Shown piece after piece: positions 9,324 through 15,108 of a stretch of 39,231 bases of DNA (positions within the stretch are counted from its first letter, which is position 1; each line of letters begins with the position of its first letter). Under the pieces are notes generated by a model. That model was not told where the DNA came from. It saw only the letters and a program-made list of their open reading frames with translations, and ran no database searches. Made by a program: the position numbers and the translations under genes. This DNA comes from Bacteroidota bacterium. GTDB lineage: Bacteria > Bacteroidota > Bacteroidia > Bacteroidales > VadinHA17. The DNA lies in assembly GCA_029552825.1 (NCBI GenBank), contig JAKPDL010000056.1, forward strand, positions 1 to 39,231, given 5' to 3'.

Positions 9324-9378
9324 GTCCCCCTCTCAAGGGGATTAGGGGGTGAATTCAAACCAGGGGTATCAGGGGGTG
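9324..9378. repeat. TCCCC/GGGGG interspersed repeat
   Basis: TCCCCCTCTCAAGGGGATTA followed by GGGGGTGAA, then CAGGGGTATCAGGGGGTG. CCCC and GGGG blocks can pair with each other in several ways. It looks like a Bacteroidota intergenic repeat of the AGGGGATTAGGGGGTG type, an impression that was not tested by search. Confidence 0.55.
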
Positions 9379-9423
9379 TATCCTTCCAATGAATTAAAAC
9401 TTCATTATTATACAGAGCTATGA

Positions 9424-10230
9424 CTAAAATATTAGTCGCAACAAATATGTAAACAATCCAACAGGTGTTGTCGAAATCATTGGATGGAATCCTCTTTTGT
9501 ATCCGTTTAACCTGTATTTTTTAACTAAAGGATAATTTTTAGAATGAAAGAATTTCGATTTTACTTTATTCAGATGGTAAATTGACATTGTAACAATTCC
9601 GCCTGCAATTAAAATCGAAATTGAAACTAATAATTTAGTTGCTAATGTATAATACGTTAGTAAATCAGAACGATAAATGACGACTGCCAGAATAAAGAAA
9701 ATTCCTTTAATGGATAATCCGATTTGATGAAAAAAATATGCCTTTTTACTTCTTGGTATCAGAATATCGGTCACTTTTGATTTTATACTCCCCATTGGTC
9801 CTACCCCACCTGAAATTCCAACATTCCTGTGCATACTATAGACATATGGTTTTCCATCAGCTTTTAATCCGGGAATAAAAAAGCAGTCGAGGTCTTTAAT
9901 GAAATCCCTGTATCTGGTTTTTGCCTTTTGCCTGGCCTTTTCTCTTGCTGAATTTGAAACATTCTGAATATCAGTCTTTATATATTCTTCATCCGGAATT
10001 TGAATTCTGGCATTATTGAAGTATTTGTCATAAAGCAAATCATATTTGATTTTTTTATCAGGCTGACTTAAGATGTGATATGCCTCATAGATTTCAATGA
10101 AAACTTCATTAGCGTTTTTATTATCACTTATATCTGGATGATTTTCAAATGCGAGTTCCCTGAATCTTTGCTTAATTACTTCCAGAGAAGCAGTCCTGTC
10201 TAAACCGAGAATTTTATAATAATCTTTCAT
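9424..10230 (-). CDS. Membrane-anchored J-domain (DnaJ-like) protein
   Basis: The 268-aa product begins with a J domain (residues 1-70: KDYYKILGLDRTAS, FRELAFENHPDIS with HPD at 31-33, YEAYHILSQPDKKIKYDLLY), which stimulates the ATPase of an Hsp70. It lacks the Gly/Phe region, zinc fingers and C-terminal domains of true DnaJ. A charged linker (about 80-115) leads to two hydrophobic segments (about 166-185 and 193-218) and a hydrophobic C-terminus. It is therefore probably a membrane J-protein that recruits DnaK to one site or client. It follows the flavodoxin gene on the same strand by about 97 bp; dnaK itself lies 14 kb away. The client is unknown. Confidence 0.85.
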   Translation of the reverse strand: MKDYYKILGLDRTASLEVIKQRFRELAFENHPDISDNKNANEVFIEIYEAYHILSQPDKKIKYDLLYDKYFNNARIQIPDEEYIKTDIQNVSNSAREKARQKAKTRYRDFIKDLDCFFIPGLKADGKPYVYSMHRNVGISGGVGPMGSIKSKVTDILIPRSKKAYFFHQIGLSIKGIFFILAVVIYRSDLLTYYTLATKLLVSISILIAGGIVTMSIYHLNKVKSKFFHSKNYPLVKKYRLNGYKRGFHPMISTTPVGLFTYLLRLIF

Positions 10231-10327
10231 TAGTTAGAAATTTCATTAACTGAAGCTGTTTATATTGCCTTCCGATTGCCCCCATAAGCAATAAGTGATT
10301 TATTAACAATTTCAACCAGCTTTTTTA

Positions 10328-10861
10328 TTACAATAAATTATGCTCTTTCAACCATGCCATCAGGTCATCATCAGCTGAAGCAACCATGCTTCCGTAAACA
10401 GCTAAACCGGGGAGCACTGTGGCATCCGGACAAAGTTTTTTAATATCACTCTCGCTTCTGCCCATACCACTACCCTCGTGAGTGCAAAATGGAATTATAG
10501 TTTTCCCTGAAAAATTGTATGATTCTAGAAACGTAAAAACCGCCATTGGAAAGGTGTTCCACCAGTTGGGATAACCAAGATAAATGACATTATAATCGTC
10601 CATGTTTCTGACAGTCTCGCTTAATTCGGGCCGGGCATTCTGGCGTAATTCAACCCTGGCAATTTTTGTTGCTTCATTATAATCTGATGGATAAGGCTTT
10701 ACAGTTTTGATTTCAAATAAATCCCCTCCTGTTAAGCTTTGTATTTTCTTTGCTAAAACTTCAGTATTGCCGATTGTCAGGTTTTTAATTTTTCCGTTGA
10801 AATAATTTTCGCCTTTACGTGAAAAATATGCGATCAATATTTTTCTATTATCATTTGCCAT
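10328..10861 (-). CDS. Flavodoxin family protein
   Basis: A 177-aa flavodoxin-fold protein that probably binds FMN and carries electrons. The N-terminal phosphate-binding region is ILIAYFSRKGENY, then NTEVLAKKIQSLTGGDLFEI, YNVIYLGYPNWWNTFPMAVF for the ring-binding loop, and TIIPFCTHEGSGMGRSE. I choose the ATG at 10861 (MANDNRKI); a longer reading from a TTG at 10882 adds seven poorly conserved residues. It lies 46 bp downstream of the aldo/keto reductase gene on the same strand, a pairing that suggests a shared redox or stress role. It is longer than electron-transfer flavodoxins of the short-chain type and closer to the flavodoxin_4-like group. Confidence 0.85.
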   Translation of the reverse strand: MANDNRKILIAYFSRKGENYFNGKIKNLTIGNTEVLAKKIQSLTGGDLFEIKTVKPYPSDYNEATKIARVELRQNARPELSETVRNMDDYNVIYLGYPNWWNTFPMAVFTFLESYNFSGKTIIPFCTHEGSGMGRSESDIKKLCPDATVLPGLAVYGSMVASADDDLMAWLKEHNLL

Positions 10862-10907
10862 ATTTAAAATTTTGTATTTCAAACATACAGGCCTTCATCT
10901 TTGTTTT

Positions 10908-11915
<1,008 letters not shown>

Positions 11916-12004
11916 TCAACTTCTTATATTCAATATCGACTGTAAAATTGCATAATTTCCTGTTTATCCTGTAAAATTCTATACAGAGTATTCGTATTTT
12001 TTAT

Positions 12005-12151
12005 TTCCATTACGACGGAGGTGTTCAATATGCTTGCAATGACTTTGCAAATCTGCTTTCTTCATGCAAACTAGTGGAAAGAAGCATGAGTCGGAAAGGT
12101 GACTGTTGGGATAACCCGGGAGCGGTAAACTTTTTTAAAACACTCAAATAA
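12005..12151 (+). pseudogene. Remnant of an IS3-family transposase (OrfB C-terminal part)
   Basis: Forty-eight codons in one frame read FHYDGGVQYACNDFANLL, then SMSRKGDCWDNPGAVNFFKT, then LK and a TAA. This is the rve integrase-core segment around the second catalytic Asp (HSDRGxQY in intact proteins) and the SMSRKGxCWDNAxxESFF box leading to the catalytic Glu. Here HSDRG has become HYDGG and the Glu-containing ESFF is VNFF, so it could not be active. A stop cuts it off before the usual C-terminus and there is no start. The match to the IS3/IS150 type is by motif only. Confidence 0.8.
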
Positions 12152-12180
12152 AGACGATTATGCTCTTTACATTTTTCTAT

Positions 12181-12258
12181 TTAAACAGCCGTGCCCTGGC
12201 TAATACAATCAACGTTATAGAAAATCCAACAGATCAAAATAAGAATAACAACTTTCAT
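12181..12258 (-). pseudogene. 25-codon ORF, truncated product of a broken cassette
   Basis: Starts with ATG at 12258, 20 bases past core site A on the same strand as the other cassette genes, and stops at 12181. The peptide (MKVVILILICWIFYNVDC, then ISQGTAV) looks like a signal peptide with nothing behind it. I read it as the 5' stub of a third cassette gene whose body and own attC were lost near the IS3 remnant. It could be a genuine tiny membrane peptide, which I think less likely. Confidence 0.4.
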
Positions 12259-12277
12259 TGTGCTGTTTTTTTTTAAT

Positions 12278-12342
12278 GTGCCTGACGGTCCGGCGTAAAG
12301 ATTAGTAAGTGTTCCCCGACGAGGCACCGGCCATGTTATGCG
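12278..12342 (-). repeat. attC-like site A
   Basis: A 65-base imperfect palindrome with end boxes CGCATAAC (minus strand, starting at 12342) and GTCAGGCAC (ending at 12278). Inside, GGCCGG near one end faces CCGGACC near the other, and GTGCCTCGTCGG partly pairs with the end box. The size fits attC sites (usually about 57-141 bases). The last box has GTCAGGC where GTTAGGC would be expected. It lies 16 bases past the stop of the 106-aa ORF. Confidence 0.6.
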
Positions 12343-12358
12343 TTCGTGTTTTAATTTT

Positions 12359-12679
12359 TTAATTACTTGTTAGTCTTGGTATTAAAAATCCAAGCAGACC
12401 CCCTAGAATCAAGGTCATTACAAAAATGGGAATTAAGGATTTGGGTTCTTTCCATCCAATAAGTACTGCACAGGGAGTTAAAACAAGGAAAGCAATCAGG
12501 ATGCCTTTTAAAATGGGATTCATGTTTAAGTTAATAGTGGCAATAAAAAAGCCAACGATTACCCACATCAAAAATGCTGAGATATTTGCATCCCGAGTCA
12601 ACTTTTTAATGATCATTGGTGTCACGTCTATAACTCCGGCAGCAATACCTGGAATTATTCCGATAATGATTGTTTTCAT
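12359..12679 (-). CDS. Small integral membrane protein, cassette-borne
   Basis: A 106-aa, very hydrophobic protein with about four membrane segments (roughly residues 3-20, 32-51, 57-75 and 81-101) and short charged loops (KKLTRDANIS, GWKEPKS). I recognise no family and no catalytic motif. The ATG at 12679 starts MKTIIIGIIPG and is 51 bases past the end of site B; the stop is 16 bases before site A. This tight fit makes it the sole gene of a cassette. Cassette genes are commonly orphan membrane proteins, so no function is offered. On the opposite strand a longer ORF overlaps but it runs through the palindrome and looks like a shadow. Confidence 0.75.
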   Translation of the reverse strand: MKTIIIGIIPGIAAGVIDVTPMIIKKLTRDANISAFLMWVIVGFFIATINLNMNPILKGILIAFLVLTPCAVLIGWKEPKSLIPIFVMTLILGGLLGFLIPRLTSN

Positions 12680-12729
12680 GTTTGGGTTTTTATGTGGCTA
12701 TTATCATTGTGCAGGAATGTTTTACATGA

Positions 12730-12899
12730 CGCATAACGGCCCGGCAATATGGGGAGGTTGTGTTGGTTTGAGAATGGAGGCTGTGACCACAAAAGCTTCT
12801 TTGAGGCAGGGTACTGGCACACAACCGTAATGAACAAACCATGACAATTTGTCCCGAGACTTCGGGAAACAACTTACCCATATTGTCCGCGTTAGTGGC
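12730..12899 (-). repeat. attC-like site B
   Basis: A 170-base imperfect palindrome with end boxes GCCACTAAC (minus strand, starting at 12899) and GTTATGCG (ending at 12730). The outer arms pair over about 25 bases: GGCAATATGGGGAGGTTGT against GACAATATGGGTAAGTTGT, with bulged bases near the core boxes as in attC structures. Further in, GGTTGTG (about 12757) can pair with CACAACC (about 12820), and GTCCCGAGACTTCGGGA is a hairpin of its own. It is longer than most attC sites, which is the main reason for caution. Confidence 0.6.
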
Positions 12900-12928
12900 T
12901 GTTATATTTTCATAGGATCAATTTTTAT

Positions 12929-13528
12929 TCATAGAGATGGGTAGAATCTGGGGGGAATTACATTATGAAATAATAACCCTGCAAATCCCACACTTAATGA
13001 AAAGATGTTACCAGAGATAGAATTGTCATTGTGATTGTCTTTTAAATTTAGCGTATGATAACCTCCCTCAAAGACTAATCCGATGTGTGATTTGACAGGG
13101 ATAATCATACCAAAGCCAAAAAATATATCATATCCTGAAGCATTAGCATAATCAAGACTGATTTCATAACGACGTATTCCTAAGTCAAGAAAAGGGTAAG
13201 CTATACTTTGAGCGTTTCCAAACACATAACCCATTTGGGGACCAAAGCCAGTGGAATTAGATTTATAATTTTTTGTTGACTCATTTGAAAATTCAATTCC
13301 ACCTCCAATAAAGAAATTCTTAAAGATAAAATAATTGATATTTGCTGCTAAGTTTATGATTTTTGCATTATTACCACCGGGATCCACGAAAAGATCACCT
13401 CCCTGACTCAAATAACTGCCTAATCCAGAAATGATTTTTGCATTCTTATCGATAGCATACGTTTGTGCTGAAACGGAAATGCAAAGTCCAAAAAAATAGA
13501 AGATTAAAAGTAAAGCTTTGTTTCTCAT
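12929..13528 (-). CDS. Putative outer-membrane beta-barrel protein, cassette-borne
   Basis: A 199-aa protein with a signal peptide (MRNKALLLIFYFFGL, cleavage after SVSA, about residue 21). The rest alternates short hydrophobic strands and polar turns with many Gly and aromatic residues (FIGGGIEFSNES, GFGPQMGYVFGNA, YDIFFGFGMIIPV, IGLVFEGGYHTLNL, FSLSVGFAGLLF), as in small porin-like or PorT-like barrels of Bacteroidota. No specific family is recognised. The start follows core site C by 63 bases and the stop precedes site B by 30 bases, so it is the gene of one cassette. More AT-rich than the housekeeping genes to the right, which fits acquisition. Function unknown. Confidence 0.75.
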   Translation of the reverse strand: MRNKALLLIFYFFGLCISVSAQTYAIDKNAKIISGLGSYLSQGGDLFVDPGGNNAKIINLAANINYFIFKNFFIGGGIEFSNESTKNYKSNSTGFGPQMGYVFGNAQSIAYPFLDLGIRRYEISLDYANASGYDIFFGFGMIIPVKSHIGLVFEGGYHTLNLKDNHNDNSISGNIFSLSVGFAGLLFHNVIPPRFYPSL

Positions 13529-13590
13529 GATATTATAATTTATATAGAATGTTTTTATATTTAAGTTTATGTTTGGTGTACGTATAAATG

Positions 13591-13599
13591 GCCACTAAC
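13591..13599 (-). other. Cassette core site C (GTTAGTGGC)
   Basis: GTTAGTGGC on the minus strand is the exact complement of the first box of site B, so it would be the 5' boundary of the cassette carrying the 199-aa gene. Directly beyond it, CACTAA (plus strand 13594-13599 region) and TTAGTG form a short hairpin, but no full attC palindrome is visible, so the preceding site seems truncated or decayed. Confidence 0.5.
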
Positions 13600-13957
13600 T
13601 TGTTTTTAGTGATATCAAAAATAATTAAAAAGGTTGAATCAGAGTAGAAAGCGTCATGTATTATCCTTTTCCTTGCTCCTTTTACCTTTTACCTTTTACC
13701 TTTTCACTTTCCCCTTCCCCCGGGTATGCTTCCGCCCAGTCAGTCACAGTGAAAAACCCTGCTATCGAAATCTGAAAATTCCAATATTACTGCATCTGAC
13801 AAAACCACTACCTGAGATTTTCTAAAATAGAAAATAATTAAAAAAACAAATCAATTAATAACATTTATTAAATATAACCATTTCATTATAAAAAAATTAT
13901 TGAACCTGGCGTAAGCCGCCTCCTGAGTTAAAAAAATCTCCTGAACCATACAAAAAC
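13600..13957. other. Gene-free spacer at the outer edge of the cassette array
   Basis: About 360 bases with no credible gene. It holds a 7-bp tandem repeat (13678-13704) and AT-rich sequence. A 63-codon ORF across it reads low-complexity Leu/Phe/Thr from the tandem repeat and is rejected. Confidence 0.6.
13678..13704 (+). repeat. Tandem repeat of CCTTTTA, 3.9 units
   Basis: Units of CCTTTTA begin at 13678, 13685, 13692 and 13699, the last one interrupted after six bases. The flanks (TCCTTTTCCTTGCT, and C/T runs after) are decayed versions, so a longer pyrimidine repeat has eroded here. Confidence 0.85.
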
Positions 13958-13991
13958 AATAAAGCCCGGCATTTCCTGCCAGGACTTTATT
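13958..13991 (-). terminator. Terminator-like hairpin past the tRNA/GIY-YIG unit
   Basis: AATAAAG-CCCGGCA faces TGCCAGGA-CTTTATT with a five-base loop; the stem has one mismatch and one bulge. On the minus strand it is followed by GTTTTTG. It would end minus-strand transcripts coming through tRNA-Met and the GIY-YIG gene. Confidence 0.65.
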
Positions 13992-14082
13992 GTAGCGAGA
14001 GAGGGGCTTGAACCCTCGCGCTCTAACCACCTGTATGGAAAATACAAAAAAATCCTGCGCTCTATCCACATAGACCTGAGAA
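13992..14082 (-). pseudogene. Decayed tRNA-like sequence, anticodon arm missing
   Basis: The 27 bases 13992-14018 are identical to 14391-14417, the T arm and acceptor 3' strand of the tRNA-Met gene. The next 15 bases (14019-14033) equal 14439-14453, part of its D arm. The 21 bases between, which hold the anticodon arm, are absent. Beyond, 14053-14082 resembles another D arm (GATAGAGCGCAGGA on the minus strand). No functional tRNA can fold from this. It is either a deleted tRNA duplicate or the scar of an insertion at the tRNA 3' end. Confidence 0.65.
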
Positions 14083-14086
14083 ACAT

Positions 14087-14353
14087 TCAACTATTTAAGG
14101 CCTTACCTTTTCCCGCAATAAGCGATTCAATATATTTCCTGCTTTTCATCCGCTTGATCTGATTCTCCCTTAAAATAGCTTCTGCCCTGCTTGAAAATTC
14201 CTCAACATAAACAAGCTCCCATGGCTTCCCCCTCCTGGTATAATTCGTAGCCCCCAAATTGTGCTTAACCAACCTCTCCTGTGGATTCCTGGTATACCCA
14301 ACATAATACCTGTCAAGTATTGAACTGTAAATTATGTAAACAAAAAAACGCAC
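14087..14353 (-). CDS. Small GIY-YIG nuclease-domain protein (UPF0213/YhbQ type)
   Basis: An 88-aa stand-alone GIY-YIG domain. VYIIYS and YYVGYT take the places of the GIY and YIG motifs; the conserved Arg is in NPQERLVKHN, then TRRGKPWELVYVEEF and the Glu-bearing SSRAEAILRENQIKRMKSR complete the fold. Stand-alone members of this family are nucleases of unclear cell role. The start is a GTG at 14353, 38 bases past the tRNA-Met 3' end on the same strand. It lies between tRNA-Met and a partial copy of that tRNA, a layout that suggests arrival by insertion at the tRNA. Domain certain, role uncertain. Confidence 0.88.
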   Translation of the reverse strand: MRFFVYIIYSSILDRYYVGYTRNPQERLVKHNLGATNYTRRGKPWELVYVEEFSSRAEAILRENQIKRMKSRKYIESLIAGKGKALNS

Positions 14354-14391
14354 GAAAAAAGCAGCTAATTACTCTTTATACTTAAATCTCG

Positions 14392-14465
14392 TAGCGAGAG
14401 AGGGGCTTGAACCCTCGACCTTATGATTATGAATCATACGCTCTAACCACCTGAGCTATCTCGCC
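14392..14465 (-). tRNA. tRNA-Met (anticodon CAT)
   Basis: A complete cloverleaf can be folded on the minus strand. The acceptor 5' strand GGCGAGA (14465-14459) pairs with TCTCGCT, with one G-T pair at the first position and discriminator A at 14392. The D arm includes AGCTCAGGTGGTTAGAGC, the anticodon arm TATGA-TTCATAA-TCATA gives CAT, and the T arm is GAGGGTTCAAGCCCCTC. CCA is not encoded, so it depends on the CCA-adding enzyme, whose gene is in this window at 31396. Acceptor sequence argues for elongator Met and not initiator; a tRNA-Ile2 with modified C34 cannot be excluded. Confidence 0.93.
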
Positions 14466-14487
14466 ATAAATATTTCTTCTTATTTCA

Positions 14488-14513
14488 TTGAACCCTCGCG
14501 CTTTAACCTCCTG
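14488..14513 (-). repeat. Second tRNA-derived fragment with the same anticodon-arm deletion
   Basis: This 26-base stretch matches 14008-14033 with two mismatches, and, like it, joins the T-arm sequence (TTGAACCCTCG) straight to D-arm sequence (CGCTTTAACC) with the anticodon arm left out. It lies 22 bases upstream of the tRNA-Met gene, so related fragments sit on both sides of the tRNA and the GIY-YIG gene. Confidence 0.6.
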
Positions 14514-14668
14514 CCCCTTCAATCCTTATACCACCGCAATGTTCAAAACCAGAGTCGTTCAAAACGGGTGCAAATATAACTGTTTTGGTGGATTTAATCA
14601 ACAAGATTTTTTGTTTTGATAATTTTTTCTATATTGCAATTTGATGAGCCTTTAGACAAGAAAATAAC

Positions 14669-15049
14669 ATGAGAGTCAAATTCGAGCTTGAATATATCCT
14701 GAATACCTCGCCAAAAATTCTCTTTCCGAGGCTAAGCACCCCCGAAGGACTCTCAGAATGGTTTGCAGATGAAGTTACCGTTGAAGGCGATATTTTTACT
14801 TTCAAGTGGCATAAGTCAGAATCCAGAGCACGTCTTGTAGCACTGAAGGAAAATAAATTCGTCAGATTTGAATGGCTCGAAAACGAAGGAGAAGAGATGA
14901 ATTACTTCGAATTCAGTATAAACATCCAGGAACTTACTAATGAACTTGCCCTAATTATAACCGACTTTGCTGAACCTGAAGAAAAAGAAGACGCTATTTA
15001 CCTGTGGGATACACAGATCACAGAACTTAAAAGAATACTTGGCATCTGA
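14669..15049 (+). CDS. START-like (AHSA1-type) domain protein
   Basis: A 126-aa protein of the Bet v1/START-like fold, a small hydrophobic-cavity domain. Features are FELEYILNTSPKILFPRLST, GLSEWFADEVTVEGDIFTFKW, a WLENEGEEMNYFEFSI strand pair and a C-terminal helix EEKEDAIYLWDTQITELKRI. Such single-domain proteins are common in Bacteroidota and have no assigned ligand. The lptF-like gene follows after about 60 bases on the same strand, but a -7 box lies between them, so they may be separate units. Confidence 0.8.
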   Translation: MRVKFELEYILNTSPKILFPRLSTPEGLSEWFADEVTVEGDIFTFKWHKSESRARLVALKENKFVRFEWLENEGEEMNYFEFSINIQELTNELALIITDFAEPEEKEDAIYLWDTQITELKRILGI

Positions 15050-15088
15050 TTCTTCTTCGATATAAACATTACAGGTCGCAAAATCAAT

Positions 15089-15096
15089 TAAATTTG
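15089..15096 (+). promoter_or_regulatory. -7 box of a Bacteroidota-type promoter
   Basis: TAAATTTG fits the TAnnTTTG consensus exactly and lies 13 bases before the ATG of the permease gene, so any leader would be very short. No TTTG is seen at the -33 position, so this rests on one box. Confidence 0.4.
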
Positions 15097-15108
15097 CACA
15101 TTATTCGC

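Larger units (their letters stand above)
9006..9423. other. Intergenic region with G/C-run repeats
   Basis: About 418 bases without a gene. Most is AT-rich, but two blocks are strikingly made of C and G runs: 9201-9250 and 9324-9378. The part next to 9005 should hold the promoter of the DUF5916 gene, though no clear consensus was found. Confidence 0.6.
12278..13599 (-). mobile_element. Integron-type gene cassette array without integrase (CALIN-like)
   Basis: On the minus strand the order is core site C, ORF (13528-12929), palindrome B, ORF (12679-12359), palindrome A, ORF stub. Each ORF ends 16-30 bases before a palindrome, as cassette genes do. Core site C reads GTTAGTGGC and palindrome B starts GCCACTAAC, its exact complement. 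Palindrome B ends GTTATGCG and palindrome A starts CGCATAAC, again the exact complement. In integron cassettes the bases at the cassette's 5' edge must match the R'' box of its own attC in this way. No integrase gene lies in the window. The boxes deviate somewhat from the GTTRRRY/RYYYAAC consensus, so this rests on architecture and complementarity. Confidence 0.65.

Noticed and set aside
9201-9378. CRISPR array
   Set aside because: Blocks are G/C runs without regular repeats and spacers, and no cas gene is present; no CRISPR was seen anywhere in the window.
12426-12830. 134-codon plus-strand ORF over the cassette region
   Set aside because: It lies antisense to the 106-aa membrane protein and runs on through palindrome B; composition follows from the other strand.
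12690-12881. 63-codon minus-strand ORF inside palindrome B
   Set aside because: It lies wholly within the inverted repeat and reads Cys/Ser-rich low-information sequence.
13634-13825. 63-codon plus-strand ORF
   Set aside because: Its middle is a translation of the CCTTTTA tandem repeat; no homology or start context.
13851-14090. 79-codon minus-strand ORF
   Set aside because: It reads across the tRNA-like remnant and the terminator hairpin, so it is not a protein gene.
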